The position numbers were made by a program, and so were the translations under genes. Below are positions 16,879 through 25,305 of a DNA stretch of 64,000 nt, in pieces. This DNA is from DAHUXD01 sp963805495 (GTDB lineage: Bacteria; Acidobacteriota; Thermoanaerobaculia; UBA5066; Gp7-AA6): positions 1,488,001-1,552,000 of the forward strand of contig CAWDUQ010000002.1 in assembly GCA_963805495.1 (NCBI GenBank), written 5' to 3'. Within the stretch, counting starts at the first letter, position 1. The number at the start of each line of letters is the position of its first letter. Below the pieces are notes generated by a model, which did no database searches, was not told where the DNA came from, and saw only the letters and a program-made list of their open reading frames with translations.

Positions 16879-17619
16879 TCAACGCGGCGCGGCGACCTCG
16901 AGCTCCAAACCGTCGCTGGCCCCGGTCACGGAGCAGCCCGGCGGCTTCTCGGCCGAGAGCTCCTCGAGAGCCGCGCCGAGCGCCGCCTCCCCCATCTCGA
17001 TCGGCCCCTTCCCGAAGTGGGAGAAGATCGCGCGCAGCACGCCGAACCGCGAGAGCCAGCCGAGCTGCGCCCGCACGGTCGTATGCCCGAGGAGCACCCC
17101 GCTCGGGTGCCGACGCACGAGGGAGCCGCGGAGCGTCGAACCGTCGCCGATGTAGAGGTCGCAGCCCGTGAGCGCCGCCTCCGGATTCTCGAACGCCACG
17201 ATGTCGCCCGCGTAGACGACCGTCAGCCCTCCCGCTTCGATGCGCGCGCCGATGCCCGGGCAGCGCACGGAGTGGATCACGGGGTGCGCGCTCAGGCGGA
17301 AAGGACCGATGTCGACGGGGGCCTCGGGCTCGAGCGTCACCCGCCGGGTCAGCGGCAGCTCGCGCAGGAGGTCGTGGGTCACGGCCGAGGCGTGCACGGG
17401 AAGGTCGGTGCCCTCCCAGAGTCCCCAGCCGTGGTCGGGGTGCGCGTGCGAGACGAAGATCGCGTCGGGGCGGATCTTCGGAAGCAGGCCTTTCCGGTTC
17501 TCGCCGAAGTCGCAGAGCAGCCGGAACCCCTCGTCCTCCAGCACGAATGCGGAGTGGCCGGAATGCGCCTTCGACGTCTCCGCGACGTTGCCCTTCGTGC
17601 CGTAGAACCGGATGTTCAC
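16879..17619 (-). CDS. Metallo-beta-lactamase-fold hydrolase
   Basis: 246 aa. N-terminal MNIRFYGTKGNVAETSKAHSGHSAF resembles the start of MBL-fold RNA/phosphodiesterase-like enzymes. The metal motif is SHAHPDHGWG at about 57-66 (HxHxDH), followed by ASAVTHDLL, HSVRCPGIGARIEAGG, the bridging Asp in VYAGDIVAF, and a distal SHFGKG His. The arrangement fits a two-metal MBL hydrolase related to RNase Z/PhnP-like proteins. Substrate unknown. It is convergent with ccmF, 15 bp away. Confidence 0.75.
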   Translation of the reverse strand: MNIRFYGTKGNVAETSKAHSGHSAFVLEDEGFRLLCDFGENRKGLLPKIRPDAIFVSHAHPDHGWGLWEGTDLPVHASAVTHDLLRELPLTRRVTLEPEAPVDIGPFRLSAHPVIHSVRCPGIGARIEAGGLTVVYAGDIVAFENPEAALTGCDLYIGDGSTLRGSLVRRHPSGVLLGHTTVRAQLGWLSRFGVLRAIFSHFGKGPIEMGEAALGAALEELSAEKPPGCSVTGASDGLELEVAAPR

Positions 17620-17720
17620 ACGACCCAGTCTAGAAGCATTCCGGGAAATCCGAAGGTCCAGATTTTCCCAACCTCTCGGGCGATAGCCGAGCGCGAATCA
17701 TTTCAGCCCCCCGGCAACGT

Positions 17721-17856
17721 CCGCTCGCGGCGCGAGGATTCTCCGCGAGCGCAGCGGAGGACGCCTCGCGCCGCGGGAGCGAGCGCGAAGCGCAGGGTCA
17801 GGCCCGCGGTCGAGCCCACAGGCGAGCCGCGGGCCGGTGCGCCGAAGGCGCAGACC
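17721..17856 (-). repeat. Long GC-rich intergenic repeat (copy A)
   Basis: Lies between the MBL-hydrolase gene and the 3' end of the exporter operon. Read on the minus strand it runs TCTGCGCCTTCGGCGCACCG, a GCGGCTCGC block, GGCTCGACCGCG, a GCTCCCGCGGCGCG block, and ends CGCCGCGAGCGGA. The same ordered blocks occur at 23601-23744 on the plus strand. It contains several small perfect hairpins (TGCGCC-TTC-GGCGCA). No start codon or coding pattern is convincing. Confidence 0.65.
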
Positions 17857-17878
17857 CGCAGCGCAGCGCTCGCGACGG

Positions 17879-19054
17879 TCAGATTTCGCGCAGGGCGGTC
17901 GTGATCTTGAGGCGGGCGGCCCGCCACGCGGGAGCGAAACCCCCGACGACGCCCATCGCGAGGGCGAAGCCGATGCCCCCCGCGATCAGCTGCGGCGTCA
18001 TGCGGAAGTTGAACAGGACCTCGGAGAAGGTCCGGAAGTTCATGGTCCCCGTGGGCTTCGTCAGGAACAGGTTGAAGACCAGGAACGTGATGACGACGCC
18101 GAGGACCCCGCCGGCGAGGCACAGCATGAGGGCCTCGATCACGAAAGACGCCATGATCGAGCGCCGCGAGAAGCCGATCGCCCGCAGCGTCCCGATCTCC
18201 CGGGTCCGCGCGGAGACCTGCGCGTACATCGTGTTCATCGCCCCGAATGCGGCGCCGATCGCCGTGAAGATCCCGACCAGGAACGCCAGGGCCTTGATCG
18301 GTGCGCCCGTGATCATCTGCTCGTCGTAGTACTTGCGCTCGGTCTTGCCCTCGAGCTTGAGGCGCTGATCGCCCTTGACCGTCTCGATGAAGCGGCTGGC
18401 GGACGCGTCGTCGGGCAGGCGGATGAAGACCGAGGAGTAGATGTTGCGCTTGGTCTGCTGCTGCAGGTCCGTGACGTCGGTCCAGATCTCCGACTCGTAG
18501 GCGCTGCCCTGCGCGTCGAAGAGGCCCACGATGACCCACCGGAAGCTGCCGGACTTCAGCGTGTCGCCGACCGCCATGTGGGCGAACCGCTTCGCGAGAT
18601 TGCGTGAAACGATGGCCTCGTTGGTCGCCGGGTTGAACATGCGCCCGTCGACGATCCGGACGCCCGGGCGGATCTCGACCCCGATCGGCGCCATGCCCCG
18701 GACCTGGACGTTCGAGTTCGTCTTGCCGTCGAAACGCGGCACGTTGATCAGGGTCAGGAGCTCCGGCGAGACATAGGGCTTCCCGGCGGCGCTGCGCTCG
18801 GGGCCGGGCAGGGCCTGGATCTGGTCCGCCTGCTCGCGCGTGATGACGCTCTGCATCTCGGCCTGGGACCCGACGCGCATGGCGAGCACGTTGCGGGTCG
18901 AGGCCGTCACCGACAGGGTCCGCGTCACGCCCTGCACGAGCGCGAGGACGCAGAGGAAGACGGAGACCACGAGGCCGATGACGAGGGCCGTCATTCCCGT
19001 CGACGCCTTGCGGCCGACCAGGTTCCGGAGGTTGTACTTCAGGGGGATCGCCAT
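17879..19054 (-). CDS. ABC transporter permease (MacB/FtsX family)
   Basis: 391 aa from ATG 19054, two bases after the stop of the next permease. Topology is FtsX-like: one N-terminal helix (TALVIGLVVSVFLCVLALV), a periplasmic MacB core domain (about 45-260) and three C-terminal helices with GTLRAIGFSRRSIMASFVIEAL, the coupling motif. The C-terminus ends in the usual PAWRAARLKITTALREI. With the paralogous upstream permease, ATPase and adaptor it forms a MacAB/Lol-like exporter. Two different permeases suggest a heterodimer. Confidence 0.88.
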   Translation of the reverse strand: MAIPLKYNLRNLVGRKASTGMTALVIGLVVSVFLCVLALVQGVTRTLSVTASTRNVLAMRVGSQAEMQSVITREQADQIQALPGPERSAAGKPYVSPELLTLINVPRFDGKTNSNVQVRGMAPIGVEIRPGVRIVDGRMFNPATNEAIVSRNLAKRFAHMAVGDTLKSGSFRWVIVGLFDAQGSAYESEIWTDVTDLQQQTKRNIYSSVFIRLPDDASASRFIETVKGDQRLKLEGKTERKYYDEQMITGAPIKALAFLVGIFTAIGAAFGAMNTMYAQVSARTREIGTLRAIGFSRRSIMASFVIEALMLCLAGGVLGVVITFLVFNLFLTKPTGTMNFRTFSEVLFNFRMTPQLIAGGIGFALAMGVVGGFAPAWRAARLKITTALREI

Positions 19055-19056
19055 GG

Positions 19057-20223
19057 TCACACCACCCGCCGCAGGCCGTCGACGATCTTCAAGCGCGAGG
19101 ACTGGATGGCCGGCAGGAACCCGGCCAGGACGCCGACGCCGACCGAGACGGCGAACGCGAGCGCCAGCGTCTGCGGCGTGACCTTGAAGTTCACGAGCCA
19201 GATCGAGATCGACGTCTTGTTGCCGGCCGCGACGAGGGCGGGGATGAAGAAGAACTTCGCGAGCAGGACTCCGAGGATCCCGCCGAGGAGCGACATCAGC
19301 ACCGACTCCGAGAGGATGAAGGCGAGGATGTGGTGGCGGCCAAAACCGAGAGTCCGCATCACGGCGATCTCCGTAACGCGCTCGCGGGCCGACATCGCGA
19401 CCGTGTTGGCCACGATCAGCGTCACGGCGAAAAGAATGATGAGCGAGATGCCGTTGATGAGGAACTTGACGTTGCCCATCATCTCCATGAACTGGAGCTG
19501 AAACTGCTTTTCGGTCAGGGTCTTGGTCGGCGCGTCGCTGTTCTGAAACATCTGGTCGATCGCGGCCGCGACGCGCGGGACGTCCTCGGCGGAGGCGACT
19601 TTCAGGTAGTAGATGCCGGTGTACTTGTCGGCGCCGAACCACTTCGACTGGTTGAGATACTCGTTGTGGAAGAAGATGTTCGTCTCGTCTCCGGCGCTGA
19701 ACGGCCCGATGTAGACGAGGTCGAGATTGATCGGGATGTACGTGCCGCGCAGGACGATGTGCTCGCCCTTCTTCCAGTGGAACTTGTCGGCGATCTTCTG
19801 GCCGGCCACGAACCCGTTGCGGGTCGCCTTCCATTCCTCCTTGACGGCCTGGTCGACGGTCGCGTCGTCGAAGACCTTGTCGAAGTAGATCTCGGGGTCG
19901 CACGAGAGCTGCCCGATCCAGTTCTCGGGCTTGTCGTCCTTGTAAACCCCGCCGAACCAGATCTGCGGGGAGACGGCGACGACGCCCGGGATCTGCTCGA
20001 TCCGCTGACGCTGGGAGAGGGGCAGGAAGTTGCCGAGGCCGGTGGCGTGCTGCACGACCAGCCGGTTGGCCCCGCGGCCGCCCGACGGGTCCGCCTGCAT
20101 CGCCTGCAGGAGCGAAGTCAGGATCACGATCAGGACGAGGACGAGCACGATCGAGCTCGCCGTCAGCGTCGTCCGCAGCTTCTTGCGGAAGACGTTTTTC
20201 CAGATCAGGCGGAAGTACTTCAT
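19057..20223 (-). CDS. ABC transporter permease (MacB/FtsX family)
   Basis: 388 aa from ATG 20223, which overlaps the ATPase stop (ATGA). Starts MKYFRLIWKNVFRKKLRTTLT, typical of MacB-type permeases, then one helix, a periplasmic domain, and three C-terminal helices with EIAVMRTLGFGRHHILAFILSES and a PAIQSSRLKIVDGLRRVV end. Distantly paralogous to the following permease. It likely moves lipids, lipoproteins or peptides outwards by a mechanotransmission mechanism. Confidence 0.88.
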   Translation of the reverse strand: MKYFRLIWKNVFRKKLRTTLTASSIVLVLVLIVILTSLLQAMQADPSGGRGANRLVVQHATGLGNFLPLSQRQRIEQIPGVVAVSPQIWFGGVYKDDKPENWIGQLSCDPEIYFDKVFDDATVDQAVKEEWKATRNGFVAGQKIADKFHWKKGEHIVLRGTYIPINLDLVYIGPFSAGDETNIFFHNEYLNQSKWFGADKYTGIYYLKVASAEDVPRVAAAIDQMFQNSDAPTKTLTEKQFQLQFMEMMGNVKFLINGISLIILFAVTLIVANTVAMSARERVTEIAVMRTLGFGRHHILAFILSESVLMSLLGGILGVLLAKFFFIPALVAAGNKTSISIWLVNFKVTPQTLALAFAVSVGVGVLAGFLPAIQSSRLKIVDGLRRVV

Positions 20224-20942
20224 GCCTTCCTCCCGGCGCCGGCCTCCGTGCGCTCGTCGGTGTGGAGGACGCCCTTGTCGAGGTGGACCATGCGGTGCGC
20301 GCGGGCGGCGGCCCTGGGGTCGTGCGTGACCATCACGATCGTCTTGCCGAATTCCTCGTTGAGCCGCCGAAGGAGCTCGAGGATCTCGTCGCCGGACTTC
20401 GCGTCGAGGTCGCCCGTGGGCTCGTCCGCGACCAGGATCTTCGGGTCCGACACGATGGCGCGCGCGATGGCGACGCGCTGCTCCTGGCCGCCCGAGAGCT
20501 GCCGCGGATAGTGTTCCATCCGGTCGGCGAGGCCCACGATCGCGAGGGCCGTCTCGACGTGCTTCCGGCGCTCGGCCCTCTTCAGCGGCGTCAGGAGAAG
20601 CGGCAGCTCCACGTTCTCGAACGCCGAGAGCACGGGCAGGAGGTTGTAGAGCTGGAAGATGAAGCCGATGGTGTTCGAGCGCCACCTTGCGAGCTCGGTC
20701 TGGCCGAGTGTGGCGATGTCGCGGCCGCCGACCACGATCCGCCCGCGGGTCGGCGAGTCGATGCCGGCGATCAGGTTCAACAGCGTGGTCTTGCCCGAGC
20801 CCGACGGACCCATCAGGGCGACGTACTCCCCGTCCGGGATGTCGAGGTCGATGCCCGTCAGGACCGGGATCTCGATCTGGTCCCGGCGGTAGATCTTCTC
20901 CACCTTGTCGATGCGAATCAGCGGTTCGGCCATGTCGGTCAC
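20220..20942 (-). CDS. ABC transporter ATP-binding protein (MacB/LolD family)
   Basis: 240 aa. Walker A GPSGSGKTT at about 42-50, Q-loop in FIFQLYNLLPVLSAFENV, signature LSGGQEQRVAIARAI at about 148, Walker B ILVADEPTGDLD, and an H-loop VMVTHDPRAA. The LLPVLSAFENVELPLLL stretch is characteristic of the LolD/MacB-type ATPases that pair with FtsX-fold permeases. Overlaps both neighbours by 4 bp. Confidence 0.92.
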   Translation of the reverse strand: MTDMAEPLIRIDKVEKIYRRDQIEIPVLTGIDLDIPDGEYVALMGPSGSGKTTLLNLIAGIDSPTRGRIVVGGRDIATLGQTELARWRSNTIGFIFQLYNLLPVLSAFENVELPLLLTPLKRAERRKHVETALAIVGLADRMEHYPRQLSGGQEQRVAIARAIVSDPKILVADEPTGDLDAKSGDEILELLRRLNEEFGKTIVMVTHDPRAAARAHRMVHLDKGVLHTDERTEAGAGRKA

Positions 20943-22096
20943 TCCTGCCCTTCCACGCGGACCCTGTCCCCGTCCCGGATCGAAAGCTCGCCGGCGCGCG
21001 CGATCAGGCGCTCGCCGCCCTGGAGCCCCGCCGTGATCTCCACCTGCCCCTGGACGTCGCCGCCCGCCGTCACGGGGCTGAACTTCGCCCGCCCGTCGAC
21101 GATCCGGAAAACCCCGGTCTTCCCGTCGACCGTCGTCAACGTCCCCTTCCCCACGACGACTCGGGACTTCGCCTCGCGGCCCTGCGTCGGCTCGGCCGTG
21201 AAGCTGACCCGCGCCGAAAGATCCGGCAGCACGCGATCGTCGGCATCGAGAAACGCCACCTTGACGCGCACGGTGGCCTTCTGACGGTCGGCCGCCGGCA
21301 CGATCTGGCGCAGGCGCCCGTGGTAGGTCTTGTCCGGCACCGCGTCGAGCGAAATCTCGGCCGGCTGGTTCTTCGCGAGCTTCGAAAGGTTGGCTTCGTT
21401 GACGTCGGCGCCGACGTACAGGGAGGAGAACTCGACGAGGGTCGCGATCGCTCCGCCCGAGCCGCCGCCCGAAGGGGACGAACCGAACGGCGACACGGCT
21501 TCCCCGACGAACGCCCGCTTGGCCGTGATGACTCCGGCGAAGGGCGCCCGGATGATCGTGTAGTCGAGAAGCGCCTCGACGTAGCGCACCCGCGCCCGCG
21601 TGGCCGCCTCGCTCGCGACCGCGGCGTCGAGCGCCGAGCGGGTCGAAAGGCCCTGGTCGAAGATCGCTTTCTGCCGGTTGAGCTCGGCCTGGGCGTTGAC
21701 CCAGTTGGCCTTCGCCTCGGCGAGCTGCGCAGCGATGTCGGTCGAGTCGAGGCGCGCGATGATGTCGCCCGTCTTGACGCGAGTCCCCTCGGTCACGTTG
21801 AGCTCCGTGATGCGGGAGGTGATCTTGGGAGAGAGGTCGGCCTTCCGTTCGGCCTCGACGTAGCCGGTCGCCGTCAGCACGGTGGTGGCCTGGCCTTCCG
21901 TGACGACGGAAGCCGTCACGGTCTCGACCTTCCTGGGCCGCAGGCCGCGCCCCGCCAGGAAGTAAGCGGCCGCCCCCGCCGCGACCACCAGGGCCGCCCC
22001 GAGAAGGATCCAGCCCTTCGGACCGCCGCGACGCTCGGGCTCGCGGTGGATGCGGAGGGCGGAGAGATCGTTCGGGCGAGGCGCTTCCTGGCTCAT
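20939..22096 (-). CDS. Periplasmic adaptor (MacA/HlyD membrane fusion family)
   Basis: 385 aa, first gene of the exporter operon. One N-terminal anchor (GWILLGAALVVAAGAAAYFL) after a cytoplasmic segment, then the lipoyl/barrel-sandwich halves (VLTATGYVEAERKADLSPKI and YTIIRAPFAGVITAKRAFVGEAV), a helical hairpin between them at about 110-175, and beta-barrel domains to the C-terminus (GLQGGERLIARAGELSIRDGDRV). Links the FtsX-type permeases to an outer-membrane channel; no TolC-like gene is seen nearby. Confidence 0.88.
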   Translation of the reverse strand: MSQEAPRPNDLSALRIHREPERRGGPKGWILLGAALVVAAGAAAYFLAGRGLRPRKVETVTASVVTEGQATTVLTATGYVEAERKADLSPKITSRITELNVTEGTRVKTGDIIARLDSTDIAAQLAEAKANWVNAQAELNRQKAIFDQGLSTRSALDAAVASEAATRARVRYVEALLDYTIIRAPFAGVITAKRAFVGEAVSPFGSSPSGGGSGGAIATLVEFSSLYVGADVNEANLSKLAKNQPAEISLDAVPDKTYHGRLRQIVPAADRQKATVRVKVAFLDADDRVLPDLSARVSFTAEPTQGREAKSRVVVGKGTLTTVDGKTGVFRIVDGRAKFSPVTAGGDVQGQVEITAGLQGGERLIARAGELSIRDGDRVRVEGQE

Positions 22097-22256
22097 GAGA
22101 TCAATTTGAGTCAGTCATTCTATGCTGGAGACTTCCGGGGCGGGGGGGCCGTATCTCCTTCAAATCAGGCGACGTTGGCGGCGCTCGGGGGCTTCGCCGG
22201 CGCGGCGAAGATGCGCGCGCGTGATAACCTGAAACGGTTCTCCGGGGAGGTGGGCC

Positions 22257-22958
22257 ATGCGGTATCGGTTCCTGGTCAGTGCCGCGATTCTGGCATCGGC
22301 CCTCGCACTCGAGGGTCAGGAAAACATGTTCAGAATCGAGCTCGTGCCGACCGGCAGGATGGTTTCCCTCAACGAGCCGACCCTCGTCAATGGTTCCTAC
22401 CTCTTCCAGGCCTGGCCCGACGGAGAAACCACGCGGCTTCCGCAGAACGTCGTTCGCAAGATCACCCGCATCACCGGCAAGTACGAAGACATGACCGTCT
22501 ACGAGGTGATGTTCTACGGCGGCGGCTTCGCGCTCGCCCGGGACATCCCGCTCTCCAAGGGTGGAATGTTCGTCTTCCACACCTGGCGTTCGAACACGCT
22601 CACGAGCGTCCGGAAGTCGGAGGTCGAGAAGATCGGCACCCTGACGGGCGACCAGGCGTTCTGGGTGGAGCAGGGGCAGGCGGGCGAAGCCCTCATCGGC
22701 AACCTCGCCATGGAAGGGACGGCCCAGGTCATCTCGATCGGCACTCCGCCGACGTCCGGAGGAAGCTCTCAGGCCGGCCGCAACAGCGCGAGCTCGCTCA
22801 ACCAGGGGCCCCAGGGCATCAGCGGGGCCCCCCAGGGCAACTGGCTCTATCAGGGTACGCCCGGCGTCTCCGACGCCTATTCGCCCGCCAACGCCAACAT
22901 GTCGAATGGCGTGCCGACGATGCCGGCAGCGACGAACGGCAGCAGCCCGCCCCAGTAG
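22257..22958 (+). CDS. Secreted protein, tandem paralogue 1
   Basis: 233 aa from ATG 22257 (GGGGAGG upstream). Signal peptide residues 1-21 (FLVSAAILASALALEGQ). The core (about 22-85) has FRIELVPTGRMVSLNEPTLV followed by GSYLFQAWPDGETTRLPQ, matching the next gene's YQIDLAPTGKMISVDVPLIK and GSTYLFHAYPSGTLQSLRK. A second GGFALARDIPLSKGGMFVFHTWRSNTLTSVRKSEV repeats the same pattern, so the protein holds two copies of a ~60-residue unit. The C-terminal third is Gly/Ser/Asn/Pro-rich and ends ATNGSSPPQ. No known domain recognised. Confidence 0.75.
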   Translation: MRYRFLVSAAILASALALEGQENMFRIELVPTGRMVSLNEPTLVNGSYLFQAWPDGETTRLPQNVVRKITRITGKYEDMTVYEVMFYGGGFALARDIPLSKGGMFVFHTWRSNTLTSVRKSEVEKIGTLTGDQAFWVEQGQAGEALIGNLAMEGTAQVISIGTPPTSGGSSQAGRNSASSLNQGPQGISGAPQGNWLYQGTPGVSDAYSPANANMSNGVPTMPAATNGSSPPQ

Positions 22959-22992
22959 GCGAAGCGACCCCGATTTCGAGAGGAGGCGGCCG

Positions 22993-23580
22993 ATGAGGAA
23001 GTTCCTTGCACTGATCGTGATCGGACTGCTGGCGCCGCTCGCCGTGCCGGCGCAGCAGCCGCAACAGCCACCCGCTGCGCCGTCCGTTCTCTACCAGATC
23101 GACCTCGCGCCCACGGGCAAGATGATCTCCGTCGACGTGCCGCTCATCAAGGGCAGCACATACCTGTTCCACGCCTATCCGTCGGGCACGCTCCAGAGCC
23201 TGCGCAAGGCCGACGTCGTGCGGGTCACGAAGGTCGCGGCGGCGGCGGCGACCCAGCCGGCCGACACGCTGGTGCAGATCGGCAACCTCGCGATGCAGGG
23301 CGGCAGCGCCCAGGCCGGGCCGACGAACGCCCGGGCGGTGGTCCCGAAAAAGGGCGGCCCCGAGCTCGGCCAGGGGTTCTACAGCGACCTGAAGTTCGGC
23401 CAATCGCTCGCGGCCGACGCGGCGGCGTCCGGCGACTATCAGATCGGCCGCAGCTACGCGGCGCCTCCGAGCTCGGGGGTCCAGTCCTCCCCGGGCGCGC
23501 CTCCGACGATGTCTTCGGCGACGAGCGGTTCGAATCCGCCGACGATGTCTTCGGCGAGCGACGGAACGAATCCGCACTGA
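22993..23580 (+). CDS. Secreted protein, tandem paralogue 2
   Basis: 195 aa from ATG 22993, with AGGAGG 7 bases upstream; a longer in-frame extension overlaps the previous gene and lacks this site. Signal peptide with a VPAQQPQQPP cleavage region. A single copy of the unit shared with the preceding protein (YQIDLAPTGKMISVDVPLIK, then YLFHAYPSGTLQSLRKADVVRVTKV) and a low-complexity tail with two TMSSA-type repeats (APPTMSSATSGSNPPTMSSA). It follows the first gene by 34 bp. Function unknown; probably an envelope or extracellular structural protein. Confidence 0.75.
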   Translation: MRKFLALIVIGLLAPLAVPAQQPQQPPAAPSVLYQIDLAPTGKMISVDVPLIKGSTYLFHAYPSGTLQSLRKADVVRVTKVAAAAATQPADTLVQIGNLAMQGGSAQAGPTNARAVVPKKGGPELGQGFYSDLKFGQSLAADAAASGDYQIGRSYAAPPSSGVQSSPGAPPTMSSATSGSNPPTMSSASDGTNPH

Positions 23581-23600
23581 CCGTCGCCTCCGCTTGCTTC

Positions 23601-23744
23601 GGGCTCTGCGCCTGCGGCGCACCGGCGCGCGGCTCGCGGACGGCGCTCGACCGCGCGCCTGAGCCCTTCGCCGCGCTTCGGCTCCCGCGGCGCGGACCTC
23701 CTCCCTCCCTTCGGTCGGGAGACTATCCGCGCCGCGAGCGGAGG
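23601..23744 (+). repeat. Long GC-rich intergenic repeat (copy B)
   Basis: Between the tandem secreted-protein genes and lpd, which converge here. It repeats the block order of copy A at 17721-17856 in the opposite orientation: TCTGCGCCT-CGGCGCACCGG, GCGGCTCGC, GCTCGACCGCG, GCTCCCGCGGCGCG and a CCGCGCCGCGAGCGGAG end. A central CCTCCCTCCCTTCGGTCGGGAG hairpin-like segment replaces the corresponding stretch of copy A. Confidence 0.65.
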
Positions 23745-23783
23745 GGACACGGCCGCGGAAATGAGGCTGCAGGAGCCCCGGGC

Positions 23784-23808
23784 GTAGGGGCGGCCCTTGC
23801 GGCCGCCC
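23784..23808. repeat. GTAGGGGCGG-family repeat (half copy)
   Basis: The first 25 bases of the 5259-5310 element recur here exactly, including GTAGGGGCGGCCC and the TTGCGGCCGCCC half-stem. The second half, with the CCGCCCCTAC end, is absent. Located in the 3' intergenic region of lpd, just after long repeat copy B. Confidence 0.65.
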
Positions 23809-23834
23809 TCCGGGCCAGGCAGCCGAGGGGCCGG

Positions 23835-25241
23835 CTAAATATGAATCGCGTGGCCGCCGACGGCTTCGGCGGCTTCATGGATGGCTTCGGACAGCGTGGG
23901 GTGGGCGTGGATGGTGCGGACGAGCTCTTCGGACGTGGCTTCGAGCTTCAGGGCCGCCCCGGCCTCCGCGATGAGCTCGGTGGCCGACGGCCCCACGATG
24001 TGGACGCCGAGGACCTCGTCGTACTTCTTCTCGGCCACGATTTTCACGAACCCCGAGGCGCGGTTGAGGATCCGGGCCTTGCCCACGGCCGAGAACGGGA
24101 ACTTGCCGACGACGACGTCGTAGCCGCGCTCGCGAGCTTTCGCCTCCGTCAGGCCGATCGAGCCGACCTCGGGCGAGCAGTAGGTGCAGCCGGGGACCTG
24201 GTCGTAGTTGATCGGCCGCGTCTCCCGGCCGGCCATGTGTTCGACCGCAACGACGCCCTCCGCGGAAGCCAGATGCGCCAGGGCCGGCGTCGGCAGCACG
24301 TCGCCGATGGCGTAGATGCCCGGGACGTTCGTGCGCATGAAGGCGTCGACCTGGACGTAGCCCTTCTCCGTGGCGATCCCCATCGACTCGAGCCCGATCC
24401 CGTCGGTCAGCGGGCGCCGCCCCACGGCCATGAGCACTTTCTCGGCTCGGAAGGTCTCGGTCTTGTCCGAAGACGAGCGTGCCAGGATCTCGACTCCGGC
24501 GTCGCTCCGGGTCATCCGCTCCACCCGCGTGTCCGGGTAGATGGCGATTCCCTGCCGCTTGAACGACGCGGCGAGCTCCCGGGAGATCTCCTCGTCCTCG
24601 ACCGGGACGATGCGCGGCAGCACTTCGATGATCGTGACCTTGGCCCCGAAGCGGGCGTGCATGGACGCGAACTCGACCCCGACGGCACCCGAACCGATCA
24701 CGACGAGCGACTTCGGCACCTCGGCGAGATCCAGCATCCCCGTCGAAGAGAAGACGGTCTTCTCGTCGATGTCCATCCCGGGCAGGGAGCGCGGCGTCGA
24801 TCCCGTAGCGACGAGGACGTTCTTGCCCGCGTAGACCGTCTCCGCGCCGTCCGATCCCGTCACGGCGACGCGCCCGACGCCCGCCACCCGGCCGAAGCCG
24901 GCGGCCACGTCGATCCGGTTTTTCTTCATCAGGAAGGAGACGCCGTTGGTCGACTGACGGACGATCTTTTCCTTGTGCTTCAGGGCGGCCGGCATGTCCA
25001 GGCGAACCTCGCGGGACGCCACGCCGACCTCGGCCCCGTGGCGCGCATCCTCGAGGAGATCGGCCGTGTGGAGGAGCGCCTTGGTCGGGATGCAACCCCA
25101 GAGCGTGCAGACGCCGCCCAGGCGCGGCTCCTTCTCGACGATGAGGACGGACAGCCCGAGCTGCGCTGCCCGGATCGCGGCCACGTATCCGCCCGGTCCC
25201 GAGCCGATGATGATGAGGTCGTAGGACTTGGTTGAGCTCAT
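23835..25241 (-). CDS. lpdA: Dihydrolipoyl dehydrogenase
   Basis: 468 aa, the usual length. FAD-binding GSGPGGYVAAIRAAQLG at about 12-28, redox-active disulfide in GGVCTLWGCIPTK (Cys about 45 and 50), NAD-binding GSGAVGVEFASMHARFG, ATGSTPR, and the C-terminal catalytic HAHPTLSE. Reoxidises dihydrolipoamide of pyruvate, 2-oxoglutarate or branched-chain dehydrogenases, or of the glycine cleavage system. No E1/E2 genes lie next to it, so its partner is unknown. Divergent from the binding lipoprotein gene. Confidence 0.96.
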   Translation of the reverse strand: MSSTKSYDLIIIGSGPGGYVAAIRAAQLGLSVLIVEKEPRLGGVCTLWGCIPTKALLHTADLLEDARHGAEVGVASREVRLDMPAALKHKEKIVRQSTNGVSFLMKKNRIDVAAGFGRVAGVGRVAVTGSDGAETVYAGKNVLVATGSTPRSLPGMDIDEKTVFSSTGMLDLAEVPKSLVVIGSGAVGVEFASMHARFGAKVTIIEVLPRIVPVEDEEISRELAASFKRQGIAIYPDTRVERMTRSDAGVEILARSSSDKTETFRAEKVLMAVGRRPLTDGIGLESMGIATEKGYVQVDAFMRTNVPGIYAIGDVLPTPALAHLASAEGVVAVEHMAGRETRPINYDQVPGCTYCSPEVGSIGLTEAKARERGYDVVVGKFPFSAVGKARILNRASGFVKIVAEKKYDEVLGVHIVGPSATELIAEAGAALKLEATSEELVRTIHAHPTLSEAIHEAAEAVGGHAIHI

Positions 25242-25305
25242 GTGCGGTCTCGCTCCGAAAAGGGGCGTTAGCCTATCAGACGGTCCCCGCGTCTAGAATG
25301 CCGGA

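Noticed and set aside
23841..25235. A 464-aa plus-strand frame opposite lpd
   Set aside because: The dihydrolipoyl dehydrogenase on the minus strand has its disulfide, FAD and NAD motifs; the opposite frame has no recognisable domain.
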